NCBI GenBank assembly: GCA_958298945.1
Contig: OY282606.1
Location: forward strand, 54,139,920-54,203,919
Reading direction: 5' to 3'
Length of the DNA: 64,000 nt
Origin: Atherix ibis
Lineage: Eukaryota > Arthropoda > Insecta > Diptera > Athericidae
In this document: positions 9,901 through 19,164 of the stretch, piece after piece
How the letters are laid out: each line of letters begins with the position of its first letter
Position numbering within the stretch: the stretch's first letter is position 1
Notes under the pieces: generated by a model
What the model was told of the DNA's origin: nothing
What the model saw: only the letters and a program-made list of their open reading frames with translations
Databases searched by the model: none
Made by a program: the position numbers and the translations under genes

Positions 9901-11705
9901 ATTCCCGCTGAGTTTGAATATGCAGCAGCAACATTGTTGATGGTTGTGCGTTCTAAAACTAAGTTCAAAACTTTGTTTTCCAAATATTTTTCGATTAAAA
10001 TCAAATACAATAATTTAGTTAAATATAATCATTTATATTAACTCGAAAATTATGTATGAAAAGTAATAAATTGCCGTCTCTGGAGTTGTAGAAAATATCT
10101 ACTATTTTGATTATATTAGTCAACACCTTCCTTTTTAAGTATACCGACTAACAAAAATCAAAAACGTTTTAATCTGGTGAACAAGGGAGTCAATCGATAT
10201 CACAATCGTTTATCATAATTTGGTCAGCATAGATGGGTTGTAGTATTCCCGCTGCAGCGTATGCAGTGTATGACATCCTGTTGGAACCGTATGTCATCCA
10301 ATCCCAATTGTATGCCTACGTGTACCTTTAATATCTTGATAAAATTAAGAAAACTTAATTTTATCAAGATATTAAAAATGGTTCGTATTGTATTATTTTA
10401 ATTTCAGATACTATTTTATGAAAAAATATTTGGAAATTATGAAAAACATATAATATTAAATACAATATATGAAGAAGAGAAAAAAATTACGTGTTTGAAA
10501 GAAATCCTGCTTCTACCACAAACACAGTAGTTTTACGATTCCAAAGAAATATTTTTTTTACTTAACTGATAAATTAAAAAGTTTGTTAGTTAGTGGTTTT
10601 CCAAGGTTAATAAAAGCCGTTAAATATCTTTATTATATCGAAATTAATTTAAAAGTTATTTTCTATTTATCTATTAAAATGAGTTGAACTGCTCTTTTAA
10701 TGCTTATATTTTTATATTTAATAATTTATATACTTTAAAACGGAAATACTGAGTGGAACAGCTTGGATAAACTTAAATAGATTTTTGTCTAAACAAAATA
10801 TTTGAATTAAGGAAGAGAAGATATTTCACTTTTGTATCATAATTAAATCAAATGATGCACAATTTGTCATTTCATCCTGTGGTGTGGCGACAATGAGTAG
10901 GCTTACAACTATTACACAAATGTACTAAAGTTTAAATGCGACTTTGGACATCCTGTCGCCAGATAGTTTTTTTGGGGCTTAAAATGTATATTTTAGTATT
11001 ATTATCATTTGAAACGATAATCAAATATATTTTTTTTATTTTTTTATCATTTCAAATGACAAGTGAATATTTAGTATTATATAAACACTGAACTAGTAGT
11101 TCTTATTAAAAATAAATTATAAATAAAACCTACATTTCGCGTATGTAAAAGTAATTGTTGATAGACGTATTGATAAAAAAAAATATCTTACCTTAACGAT
11201 ACCTATAACAATATGTTCTAATCCTGGCCTCTCAGAATAGTAATGTAATATTAACGAGCCATCTTCTTCTGTACATCGGAATGATGGTGCTCTCATTCCT
11301 GGATATAGTGTTCCTAGGTGATCATGTAAGGCATCTAAGTTCTATAATATTTTTATATAATATTCAGCCAAATATTCAATAATTATTTTAGCTGAAATTT
11401 AACCTGTAAAAAATCTCTAGGGGTTGCACCTAATACTTGTAAAATCTTATCAAATCCAGAATCTTGACAAAATTCAAAAAATGTTTTGCCAAATAATTCA
11501 AGTATATCATCGGCTGGTATATCTGTAAGGATTTGTTTTAATTTTTTTCGTTTTTATAAATATTTTGGGATAATAAATTCTATGGAATTACTACTTGTAC
11601 TTACTTAGTATTTCAACTGCAGCGCCTATTAGATTATATGTTATCTCATCGTCATAAATTTGGCGAACTAAGAACTGTCCCTCCATTGCTATTTGTGCTT
11701 TCTTC
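3846..11705 (-). CDS. Soluble guanylate cyclase beta subunit (regulatory half, 10 exons)
   Basis: Minus-strand gene for the heme-binding beta subunit of NO-sensitive guanylate cyclase, a cytosolic alpha/beta heterodimer making cGMP from GTP. Exons in transcript order: 11605-11705, 11404-11522, 11192-11341, 5788-6016, 5293-5625, 4898-5009, 4440-4599, 4284-4366, 4019-4189, 3846-3917. All junctions keep frame and all introns inside are GT-AG. The first exon block gives H-NOX, with the proximal histidine in DALHDHLGT and the Y-x-S-x-R heme motif YYSERPGL. Next come a long linker, the H-NOXA domain ([22 protein letters not shown]), the signalling helix and [16 protein letters not shown] before the cyclase. 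The start of H-NOX and the catalytic domain are missing from the window. Resembles Drosophila Gycbeta100B and vertebrate GUCY1B by recall, not by search. Confidence 0.93.
4019..4189 (-). CDS. Guanylate cyclase beta exon I: signalling helix
   Basis: Reads [20 protein letters not shown] then a heptad-rich helix [16 protein letters not shown] and ESEKQKTDR. This coiled coil transmits the NO signal between H-NOX/PAS and cyclase domains and pairs with the alpha subunit. Donor AG|GTAAGT. Confidence 0.95.
4284..4366 (-). CDS. Guanylate cyclase beta exon H: H-NOXA end
   Basis: Reads [20 protein letters not shown] then MNLDDLIK. The [14 protein letters not shown] block is diagnostic for insect beta subunits. 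Acceptor ATTACAG, donor AA|GTAAGT. Confidence 0.95.
4440..4599 (-). CDS. Guanylate cyclase beta exon G: H-NOXA core
   Basis: Reads [20 protein letters not shown] then [18 protein letters not shown] and ends RYLRLK. Matches the central H-NOXA domain, including the ILxHINTxYVL block. Acceptor AATCCAG, donor AAG|GTTTTC. Confidence 0.94.
4898..5009 (-). CDS. Guanylate cyclase beta exon F: start of H-NOXA
   Basis: Reads [20 protein letters not shown] then [15 protein letters not shown]. This is the beginning of the PAS-like dimerisation domain. The usual proline in the SPATFC motif appears as leucine (LATFC), a mild departure. Acceptor AAAATAG, donor AG|GTAAGT. Confidence 0.93.
5293..5625 (-). 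CDS. Guanylate cyclase beta exon E: extended acidic linker
   Basis: 111-codon exon. Most of it is hydrophilic and unlike the vertebrate protein; near its end is [14 protein letters not shown], the conserved start of the inter-domain segment, followed by an acidic VDDDEEH run. Acceptor is placed at TAGTAG|TC because this keeps phase with exon D; an AG three bases upstream would also keep phase and add one codon. Donor AGTG|GTAATT joins in frame to exon F. Confidence 0.85.
5788..6016 (-). CDS. Guanylate cyclase beta exon D: H-NOX end and start of linker
   Basis: Begins [20 protein letters not shown], the last H-NOX strand, then turns into a low-complexity stretch rich in Asn, Ser, Thr and Asp. 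Lies 5.2 kb downstream of exon C because two retrotransposon fragments occupy the intron. Donor is G|GTATGT. Confidence 0.88.
6455..7720 (-). mobile_element. Jockey-clade non-LTR retrotransposon fragment
   Basis: Minus-strand remains of a Jockey-type reverse transcriptase inside the long guanylate cyclase intron. From high to low coordinates I read [13 protein letters not shown] with a SAHST block, AGILQGRI (for AGVPQGS), [23 protein letters not shown] with both catalytic aspartates kept, [20 protein letters not shown], and a C-terminus near [12 protein letters not shown]. Several stops and frame changes interrupt it. No RNase H domain follows, as expected for Jockey. The 5' part (endonuclease and ORF1) is absent, typical of 5'-truncated insertion. 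Confidence 0.82.
6873..7130 (-). pseudogene. Jockey reverse transcriptase palm fragment
   Basis: 85-codon open segment with [11 protein letters not shown] followed by [12 protein letters not shown]. The YADD box is intact, but a TAA lies just upstream within the preceding G-Q-G block, and the frame closes soon after. Confidence 0.82.
8221..8307. repeat. Three tandem copies of a 27-30 bp unit
   Basis: The unit TATATTAGGACCTTGGATTG plus GGAAGTCAT is repeated three times back to back, nearly identical. The middle copy is 3 bases shorter at its junction. It lies directly upstream of the RNase H-type retrotransposon fragment, in the cyclase intron. Confidence 0.9.
8336..9889 (+). mobile_element. 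RNase H-bearing non-LTR retrotransposon, copy A, with (AAC)n tail
   Basis: Plus-strand degenerate element. RT palm/thumb remains: [20 protein letters not shown] (about 8345) and [20 protein letters not shown] (about 8512). RNase H remains: [19 protein letters not shown] (about 9171), a GELCAIK segment one frame over, and [20 protein letters not shown] (about 9451). A C-terminal zinc-type [11 protein letters not shown] follows, then a 3' UTR ending in AAACAACAACAACAG at 9874-9888. Copies B (37840-38750) and C (61640-63117) belong to the same or a close family. The RNase H and simple-repeat tail suggest an I/Loa-type clade; the clade is inference. Confidence 0.8.
9059..9892 (+). pseudogene. RNase H domain and C-terminus, copy A
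   Basis: Spread over at least three frames (9059-9256, 9281-9613, 9635-9892). It keeps [15 protein letters not shown], the signature of the last RNase H block, and [16 protein letters not shown], found after RNase H in I/Jockey-type proteins. The stops show it is not functional. Confidence 0.78.
9893..11191. other. AT-rich intron with one perfect hairpin
   Basis: Remainder of the cyclase intron between exons C and D. I recognise no coding family; the only clear structure is the 23-bp perfect hairpin at 10327-10376. Confidence 0.5.
10327..10376. repeat. Perfect hairpin, 23-bp arms, 4-base loop
   Basis: 10327-10349 is the exact reverse complement of 10354-10376, separated by AAAA. Arms contain ATCTTGATAAAATTAAG. 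No flanking gene end, so a terminator role is not suggested. Confidence 0.93.
11192..11341 (-). CDS. Guanylate cyclase beta exon C: heme-ligand exon
   Basis: Starts [20 protein letters not shown]; the first histidine is the family's heme-proximal ligand. Continues [20 protein letters not shown], whose Y-S-R triad binds heme propionates. Ends IVIGIVK at donor AAG|GTAAGA. All heme-binding signatures are intact, so the encoded sensor should bind heme. Confidence 0.95.
11404..11522 (-). CDS. Guanylate cyclase beta exon B: H-NOX
   Basis: Reads [19 protein letters not shown] then [20 protein letters not shown]. Acceptor TTACAG, donor CAG|GTTAAA. Only 82 bases separate it from exon A and 62 from exon C, a compact cluster unlike the huge gap that follows. 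Confidence 0.95.
11605..11705 (-). CDS. Guanylate cyclase beta exon A: H-NOX N-terminal part
   Basis: After acceptor CTTACAG the exon reads [20 protein letters not shown] and on to [10 protein letters not shown], ending at donor GTAAGT with one base of the next codon. This matches the second helical part of the H-NOX fold. The first base completes a codon begun upstream, so at least one earlier exon (with the initiating Met and roughly 25-30 residues) is missing. Confidence 0.93.
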
Positions 11706-12408
11706 CTGTAAGAGAGAATATATTTATAGCTTTAGTTTGCTTTCATATTTATACCTTTAGTTTAATCTTATATTTACAAGAGTTACAATGATTGGTGAAA
11801 TTTATATTATACTCTTGAAAGAAAATGTACATGTCCGCAATTACATGACTGTGTACGTGTATATAAGTTATGAGCAAATATGTGACTATAAATTAGATGA
11901 AGTTTATACACTTAATAAAGAATGTATGAGCACATATTGAAAAGCTGCTTCCGTCAAAGCAAGATGATATATTTTTATGATCGTATTTGATTTTATTATA
12001 TTTTGACTATTTAATAACTAATAAACCTAACGTAAACCAATGTTAATTTTTATGAATGCCCTAGTAAAAGCAGTTCTTTAAGCATATATTGGTTCAAATA
12101 ATTAGAATTTATTTGTTTTTATAAACTTTTTTAAGAATGTGTAGGTATTTTCCAAATTTGTTGGTCCTGCAAGATTTATGTGTCTAGCCTGCATCGGTAG
12201 TTCGAATTTCGATCTTATAAAATAAATTATGTACTGAGTATGTAAATTAATTTATGATTCACAGAATAATATTTAATAATGAAGGGATATTATCAATGCT
12301 AAAATAATACTCTTTCCTGAATATGTTGCACCTAATAGGCTTCTTCTGGCAATATATCATGCAAGTATCAGAGGTTTTTTAATTTTCAAAGTTATATCTT
12401 TATAAATA
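11706..12408. other. AT-rich sequence upstream of exon A
   Basis: Probably the intron preceding exon A. I looked for a minus-strand ATG followed by the MYGF-type start of H-NOX and found none here. Confidence 0.4.
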
Positions 12409-12410
12409 TA

Positions 12411-13288
12411 CGAAGTCTGTTCAAAAAGTATCGCGAATTTTGAATTTCCGCGGGTTACGTATATTCGATTTTTGATTTTTTGGTGGCGTTATGTTGGTAC
12501 TCATATTTCTCACTTATGCCGATAAGTTCGGCAATTTACATTGTTGAGTTATTTTTTACAGCTGCTTTGCTTGCACGTGTTTTGGCTCGTCTTATATTTT
12601 TCTAACGTGTTTTGGCTCGTCTTATATATAATCTAATTGGGGAACAAGAAAAAGTCACGGGGGGCCAGATCTGGGGAATACGATGGCTGCGGCATTATTA
12701 GTGTATTGTTTTTGCCCGATGCGTGAGCAGGGGCGTTTTAATGGTGCAAAAGCCAATTTTTGTTCTTCCACTGATCCGGTCGTTTCTGGCGGATTGCTTC
12801 ACGGAACTTGCGCATAACTTGTACGTAATATTCCTTATTGTGACAAAAACTCATGATGCAGCACACCGCTGCAGTCGAAGAAAACTGTAAGCAAAACTTT
12901 CAAATTCGACCGAACTTGGCGCGCTTTTTTCGGTCTTGGCTCGTGCGGCAGCTTCCATTGGGATGATTGAGCTTTGGTTAGCACGTCATAACCATAAACC
13001 CATGATTCGTCACTAGTTATGATCCTCTGAAGCAAATTTGAGTCCAACAGCTCCTTAGCAATGTTAATACGATGCTGTTTTTGTTCAAAAATGGGCAAAA
13101 ATCGAAGACGAGCCAAAACACGTGCAAGCGGCGCAGCTGTCAAAAATTAACTCAACATTCAAAATAGCCAAACTTGTCGGCATAAATGAGAGACATGAGT
13201 TCCAACATAATGCCACAAAAAAATCCAAAATCGAATACACGTAAAACGCGGAAATTCAAAATACGCGATACTTTTTGAACAGACCTCG
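12411..13288 (-). mobile_element. Foldback mariner derivative, copy 1
   Basis: 878-bp element bounded by TA (12409-12410 and 13289-13290). Ends CGAAGTCTGTTCAAAAAGTA and the near-reverse complement. The inverted arms are not the usual 28 bp but about 190-200 bp (12411 to about 12612 and about 13089 to 13288). Each arm matches the 5' end and 5' UTR of the longer relative at 27625-28824. A truncated minus-strand transposase lies between. An extra direct duplication of CGTGTTTTGGCTCGTCTTATA sits in the left arm near 12575-12630. A second copy with the same architecture is at 59958-60827. Confidence 0.9.
12835..13143 (-). pseudogene. mariner transposase fragment in foldback copy 1
   Basis: Open for 102 codons. 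The middle part QKQHRINIAKELLDS, ITSDESWVYGYDV and SQWKLPHEPRPKKARQVRSN is mariner transposase around the first catalytic aspartate. The N-terminal 20 residues come from the arm (PLARVLARLRFLPIF), not from the transposase DNA-binding domain, which has been deleted. Beyond the stop, diverged remains of the HHDNAPAH and SPDLAP region persist to about 12690. Confidence 0.82.
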
Positions 13289-13290
13289 TA

Positions 13291-15220
13291 TATGTGCTTC
13301 AAAGCCAACCTTCAAGAAATATCCTGTATCTGGGACTGTTTTCTTAAAAATATAGAATACGCAGACCCGGACAACATAGGCTCAAAGTTCCTCTAATAAT
13401 AATTTACGTAGTGGAAGACAATATCGAGTAAGTTATAGCGGAGTTACAAGCAGCTGTAGGCTCGAAAAAAATATAAGCCGAGGTGGTTTATCAAAACAAG
13501 CCGAAATGTATTATATGCCCGAAATAATTTTTCAATATTAATTTAAACACATTATTATTTTTCTAATAAAACATTTGTTATTTTTTCGAAATTAAATATT
13601 TTTATAATTTTCAACCTTCTAAAAAACAACCAATACTAAGACTATTTAAAGTTGTTTCTGACGTTAATATTGGACTATCTAAATTGTCTTCTCTTGCCTT
13701 ATTTAATCACATAAGCAGCCTATTATTAACTACTTCCCGAATTTTACCCAAACTTTAATTTAGAGCGTGCCAGTTTATAAATTGTAGGTTCAATGATAAA
13801 AAATATATAATAAATGCTCTTCAAAAACACTGGTATTTTGACTGGTTCAATTAAAAAAAATCGATTTCCTCAAATTTCATATGGTACTAAATTATATTTG
13901 CATAAATAAAATTTGTAAACTCTCAATCTGAACGGAAATAGAAATTCCATTTACTAGAATCTTTTATTCCTTGTTAGCAAATGATAAATTTTCATACTGT
14001 ACAATTTATTATAATCTCTAAAAGGAATGGAGGAGAATCCTTACAGAAATGGAAGGAAATTTATTATATCCATAAAAATAGTATGATAATTGTTTCTTTT
14101 TCCGTTTAATAAATGTTAATTGTAAATTTTCAAATAAATTATTTTACAATTTCTATTAAATGGAATAAATTTTTAATATTTTTACAGGAATGGGTTTTAA
14201 TATAATTTAAAAATATTTTTTAAAATTCAATTGAAAGTTAATTACAGTTTGTGTAGTATTCCATAAAAAGGGAAAATTTTCACTAACTTTTGAAAAATGT
14301 TTGTCAGAAAACATTTTCAGTTATTTTAAAATTTTAAATAAAAATTAAAAGGATATATTCATTTTTAGAGGAAGCTTGTTATAAATATTACTACAAAATC
14401 TTCATTTAAGTCATCGTAATTATAAAAAGTTAACAAGTTAAGGAAGTATGTATATTAGGACTAGCAGCATTTATCTATGACTTCCTGTTGACCTTTTTAC
14501 TGGAACTTAACCGTATTTTTATTTGTTGAACATCAGATGTTCACATCTTTTATAAACAGAAGGTAATGCTCTAAAATGATATGCTCATGAGAATTTTCAA
14601 CATAAAAATAACAGAAAACATATTCTGAAATAACAAATTTACTGACAATGTTAAAAAATGTAATGTGGCATACTTTGTCATTGTCTAGTATTTTCACTAT
14701 AAGGTCAAGATTACATATAATATTTTAATGTGGAATATTTATATTGTGTAGTTATGGTCCTCTCGGAAATAACCAAGAAATATTCATGATATGATTTGCA
14801 TGGATAATGACTCATCCGTTTCCTGTAGCTTTCGTTTTTCCAAGGTTTTGTTTCCTCCTTGCTATTGTATTTTTAAGAGTTAAATTTTTTGTTTTGAATT
14901 ACAAATGAAAAAAAATCATGAAATATTATATAAAAGATAGCGCATTGCAGTAACCCCAATCAGAAATTTTACCATTGCTTTTGATATGTACAACCGTATA
15001 AAGCTATACTACGTATTCTTTTATTTTATGTGCTTTTTTATTTGATGTATAGCAATTTTAATAGAATGGAGAGAAATTTTGAATTTTTTTTATATTCATC
15101 AAATTTATTAGGCTATGCAATTTCATTTGAAAAAGTTCCTCTTTTGAAAAGTTCTTTTTTTATTGCATACATCAGCAGTTTGCAATAGGCTCTGGTAAGC
15201 TTAAGCTATTTTTTAAAATA
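13291..15220. other. AT-rich sequence without recognised genes
   Basis: Two kb with no open frame of note and no family I recognise. 13300-13520 is less AT-rich than its surroundings and may be an old mobile fragment, but I could not place it. Confidence 0.4.
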
Positions 15221-15221
15221 T

Positions 15222-15470
15222 TGAACAAGGTGGGGCAGAAAAGTTATGACACTGATTTTTTTGTAACAAAATTATTTATATTTTAACTTCAATGTTATCT
15301 ACTTCAAAATGGTGGACTTCAATATTATCAACTTCAAAATGGTCGACTTCAATATTATCTACATACATTGGTGGATGTCTTGCTCCCACTATTGATAGTA
15401 GTGCTGGAAGGCTTCAATTAGAATCGCACTCAGTTCCTTGATTGTACTTCTTTAGATATTGTTGATAGTA
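15222..15470 (-). mobile_element. Tc1/mariner-type transposase 3' fragment (tentative)
   Basis: The minus strand reads STIKELSAILIEAFQHYYQ then a stop and WEQDIHQ, resembling the region after the third aspartate in mariner-type transposases (AIxxxxFQxCYxxWxxR). It is followed by a tandem repeat and then a possible end GTGTCATAACTTTTCTGCCC near 15229-15253. No matching left end was found. Confidence 0.4.
15286..15361. repeat. 30-bp tandem repeat, 2.5 copies
   Basis: Unit starts ACTTCAATRTTATCWACTTC, period 30, copies at 15286-15315, 15316-15345 and 15346-15361. On the minus strand one frame reads VDNIEVDHFEVDNIEVHHFE and stays open to TAA at 15276-15278, so each repeat adds exactly ten residues. 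Confidence 0.9.
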
Positions 15471-15685
15471 CCAAAGAACTCTCCAAAACCAAATCAAAAT
15501 CAAATCCTTACTTTCAAATTAAAACTATTCAAAAAGTGGAGTGTTAAGGACAACGAACCCGAAAGCGTTCATGATACATTTACTCTCTGCCATAAAAAAA
15601 ACTACCTCTTTTTAGCTAAATGGCAATAAAAATTCAAAAACCCAATGGACATTACCGATAATTTCTTAGGTAACTCGACAATATA

Positions 15686-16953
15686 CCAGGGGTATAAGCT
15701 TAAATCCGCTTTTTGGTCATAGATGGCGTGAGTGAGCGTATTAAGCTACCATGGACACGCCATACTTTTTGTTATGAGTTTGACATCTGTCAACATTAAT
15801 CAGTATACATTGTTAGCAATTTCGGACAACAACATACATTTGTCCTTTGGTAATCATGTCTAGATTTGTGCCAGAAAAAGACAATATGCGGAAAGCTCTG
15901 CTTTTCTGCTTCAATTTGAAGAAATCGGTTGCCGAATCGCATCGAATGCTTATGGAGGCCTATGGTGATAGTGTTTTATTGGAAACAAAGTGTCGAGATT
16001 GGTTTCGTCGGTTCAAAGACGGCAATTTTGACTTGTGGGACAAGAAGCGTGAAAATCGGTCTAGGAAGGTTGAGGACCATCAATTGCAGGCTCTTTTGGA
16101 CGAAGACGATACCTAATCGCAAAAAATGCTCGGGGTGCTATTGGGTGTTACTCAACCAGCCATTTCCATGTGTCTGCGTGCAATGGGGAAGACTGAAAAG
16201 ATCGGATAATGGGTGCCGAATGAATTGAACGATAGGCAGATGGAGCGACGCCAAAGCACATCCGAAATCTTCCCCGCTAGACCAAAAAAAAAAGTCGTTC
16301 CTGTATCGGATTGTGATAGATGATGCAAAGTGGATATATTTTGCGAGTACTAAACGTAAGAAATCGTGGGTTGATCGCGGCCAACCATCAACATCTTCCC
16401 CAAGACAAAATCGCTTCGGATGGAAGACGATGCTGTGCGTTTGGTGGGATCAGCAGGGTATCGTCTACTGTGAGATGTTGAAACCTTGTAAAACTGTCAA
16501 TACCCATCGCTACCACCAACAACTGACCAAATTACAATGTGCTCTGCGTGAAGAAAAGACGGATCATCAACAAAGACATGACAAGCTGATTTTCCTCCAC
16601 GAGAACGAACCAACTACTTGGAGACACTCAACTGGGAGGTGCTACCCTACCCCGCTTATTCACTAGACCTGACCCTTTTGGCTACCACCTATTTTCGTCG
16701 ATGAGCAACGCGCTCGCTGAGCAGCACTTCGATTCTTACGAAGACGTCCGAAAATGGCTTGATGAGTGGTTTGCCTCGAAAGGGAAGGAATTTTTTTTGA
16801 AGTGGTATCCACAAATTGCCCGAGAGATGGGAAAAATATGTACACGTAGCAATCGAGAGCAAGTACTTTGAAAAAATTTGTTTTTGCTTTCTATGAAAAA
16901 AAAAACATGTGTTTTTTGACGAAAAAACAGCGGATTTAAGCTTATATACCTAA
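15686..16953 (+). mobile_element. mariner-like transposon (mori-type), degenerate
   Basis: 1268-bp element flanked by TA (15684-15685 and 16954-16955). Left end CCAGGGGTATAAGCTTAAAT and right end, read in reverse, TTAGGTATATAAGCTTAAAT match at 16 of 20 bases and the pairing continues into TCCGCT. It has one transposase frame. The protein resembles the insect mariner group that includes Bmmar1 (by recall). Confidence 0.9.
15856..16890 (+). pseudogene. mori-type mariner transposase, several breaks
   Basis: Starts MSRFVPEKDNMRKALLFCFN, an N-terminal helix-turn-helix segment. Later blocks change frame: WVPNELNDRQMERR, RIVIDDAKWIYFASTKRKKS (first aspartate kept as DD), CVWWDQQGIVYCEML, LIFLHENEPTTW (the second catalytic aspartate is replaced by Glu, HEN for HDN), then PFGYHLFSSMSNALAEQHFD and EDVRKWLDEWFASKGKEFF. 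At least two stops and two frameshifts. Inactive. Confidence 0.85.
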
Positions 16954-17190
16954 TATGAAAACTCATTTTTTAAAAGTATTAAAACTTATTTTCTTATACA
17001 ACTCGATAATAGATCAAACTACAGACTATTGGATCCACGGCCTCGGGCTTTTGAGTTTATTGTTGGTAAACTAAGAGTTTTTCATTATGAAAAATTGTAT
17101 GCTTTTCTGTATTGAAATTAGAAATTTTTTATATAACAAAAACTACCCATCCTTAAATCACTCATTGGTACCTTTAAAAATAATGGCCTC

Positions 17191-17297
17191 ACTAGTAAAA
17201 ACGCATTGACAACAATCTTGTTTCACAAAATTATTTTTAAATTACCTTTAAAAATAATTTTGTGAAACAAGATTGTTGTCAATGCGTTTTTACTAGT
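17191..17297. repeat. Perfect hairpin, 51-bp arms, 5-base loop
   Basis: 17191-17241 is the exact reverse complement of 17247-17297, loop TTACC. Arms start ACTAGTAAAAACGCATTGAC. No mismatch seen over 51 pairs, so it is either very recent or kept by strand exchange. Confidence 0.95.
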
Positions 17298-17770
17298 TTT
17301 TGTAATTTTATAGTTATTGTAAAAACATACAAAGAAAATATCTGCTTTTTGCAATTGTTGGAGAGAAATATATTTTAATAATTCTCATTATAAGTAATAA
17401 ATTTGAACAATTAATTGAACATGAATAACTCATAAACGTGCTGTATGGTAGACAGGAATACGCTTCATTCTAACAAAAATAATTGTACTTCTAGACTTTC
17501 TTCCCAAATAATATATTACATTTTTCGAATTAACGTCAAAAAGTATTTTTACATATATACACGTATAAGAATGCTTCTTATTTATAAGTCTAAACATACT
17601 TTCTCCGAGAGCTGCACTAATTATGTTCTACGCAAATTTAAAAGTAATAACTCTTTCTTTTTCCAAATTAATAAGAAATCTAATTAAATTATAAATTTTC
17701 TTATAATGTATTGTAAAATCTAGGTTAGCATTTTTGTTATAATAATCAACTTTGTTTTTATATCTCAGGT

Positions 17771-17839
17771 AATTATTACGGTTATCTTGATATATTTATT
17801 TTTATCTAAAATAAATATATCAAGATAACCGTAATAATT
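17771..17839. repeat. Perfect hairpin, 32-bp arms, 5-base loop
   Basis: 17771-17802 is the exact reverse complement of 17808-17839, loop TATCT. Arm begins AATTATTACGGTTATCTTGA. Sequence is unrelated to the hairpin 500 bases upstream. Confidence 0.94.
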
Positions 17840-17892
17840 CTTAGAATAATTGAAACTTCAATTCGAAATATGCTACATCAAATATATATATA

Positions 17893-19162
17893 GAGTGGTC
17901 CATCTAGGGGTTCCATTTTGAACTACTTTTTATTTGAAGTACTAGATTGTTAAATGTCAACACGAATTGACAGATTGTTAGTTGAAAGTCAGAATTTTAC
18001 GAAATGGTAATCCATACGCTTGAAAAAAAATGGGAAATATTAAGAACTTACTTCCAAAGTGGTGAGTCTTCAACCCAAACTGTGAGAAATTAAAAACAAA
18101 AATGAGTAAAGATCGAATACCATCACGAGAATTTGTGGGCAAATTCGTGAAGCGAGTTCGCGAAACTGGTTTGTTGGTTGCCAAAGCAACTCGTTCCCGC
18201 TCTAATACAGTGCGTACGACCGAGAATATTGCCTCGGATGGTTGAATCCATCAACATCAACTCGTCACCGTTTTCATGAAATAAACATTTCTCGCACTTT
18301 TCTGTTGAGAATTTTGCACAAAGACTTGAAAGCTTACAAAGTTCCATTAGTCCAACAACTAAAGTCGCATGACCATCCGATGCGTTTTCGGTTTGGCCAA
18401 TGGGCCCAAGATCAATTGGCCGAAGATAAGCATTTTTACCGTAAAATCATCTTTTCGGATTAGGCTCATTTCTACCTCGGTGTGTATGTCAACAAACAAA
18501 ATTGTCGCATCTGGGGCTCAGAAAATCCATACGTCACCATGGAAAAGACGATGCATCCACAACGAGTCACGGTTTGGTGCGGATTTTGGACTGAAAGCAT
18601 CATTGGCCCGTTTTTCTTCGAAAACGATGAAGAACCTGCCGTTATGGTCAATGGTGAGCGCTATCGTGGCATGCTCAACGAATTTTTGTTTCCAAAAGTT
18701 AAAGAGAATGGCATGGACGACATTTGGTTTCAACAGGAGGGGGCCACTTGCCACACAGCCAACGTAACAATCCAACTTTTGGGCACTGCTTTCGAAAACC
18801 GAATAATCAGCCGAAATTCTGATGTCAATTGGCCGCCTCGGAGCTGTGATTTGAGCCCGTTGGATTATTTTCTGTAGGGAGCCGTTAAGGATAAATGTTA
18901 CGACAATTGAGGCCTTGAAACACGAAATCAAAATTGCCATTGAAGAGATACAGGCCCAGACGATCGAAAATGTACTGAAAAATTGGGTCGAGCGAATGGG
19001 GTACTGTAAGGCCAGCCGTGGCAGTCATTTAAATGATGTTGTGTTTCATTCTTAAATTTCAAGGTTCAATCTTTTTAATAAAACCGAAAATTTGAAAAAA
19101 CATACACTAGTTTTTTTTTATTTATCATACTTTTTAAAATGGAACTTCTAAATGGTCCACCC
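17893..19162 (+). mobile_element. Visitor-like (DD41D) Tc1/mariner transposon
   Basis: 1270-bp element flanked by TA (17891-17892 and 19163-19164). Inverted ends GAGTGGTCCATCTAGGGGTT and, in reverse, GGGTGGACCATTTAGAAGTT, pairing on through CCATTTT. One transposase frame. The residue spacing between second and third catalytic positions is 41, which separates it from the DD34D mariners elsewhere in the window and fits the DD41D group called Visitor. Confidence 0.88.
18004..19055 (+). pseudogene. DD41D transposase, inactivated
   Basis: Begins MVIHTLEKKWEILRTYFQSG, then VGKFVKRVRETGLLVAKATR (helix-turn-helix), ILHKDLKAYKVPLVQQL, and the catalytic segment. Lesions: TAG after FSD (18463 region) where Glu is usual; second catalytic residue is Glu (FQQEGATCH rather than QQDGAT); TAG at the W of DYFLW (about 18876); and early stops. 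It ends NWVERMGYCKASRGSHLND and TAA 19053-19055, the normal C-terminus. About 350 codons, near full length. Confidence 0.87.
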
Positions 19163-19164
19163 TA

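Larger units (their letters stand above)
16956..17892. other. Spacer holding two perfect hairpins
   Basis: AT-rich sequence between two transposons, with no coding family seen. Two long exact palindromes occur (17191-17297, 17771-17839). Confidence 0.5.

Noticed and set aside
10327..10376. Rho-independent-type terminator
   Set aside because: The sequence is eukaryotic; the hairpin is AT-rich, perfect, intronic and not at a gene end.
18518..18940. Minus-strand open frame of 140 codons
   Set aside because: Antisense shadow of the DD41D transposase; no family resemblance of its own.
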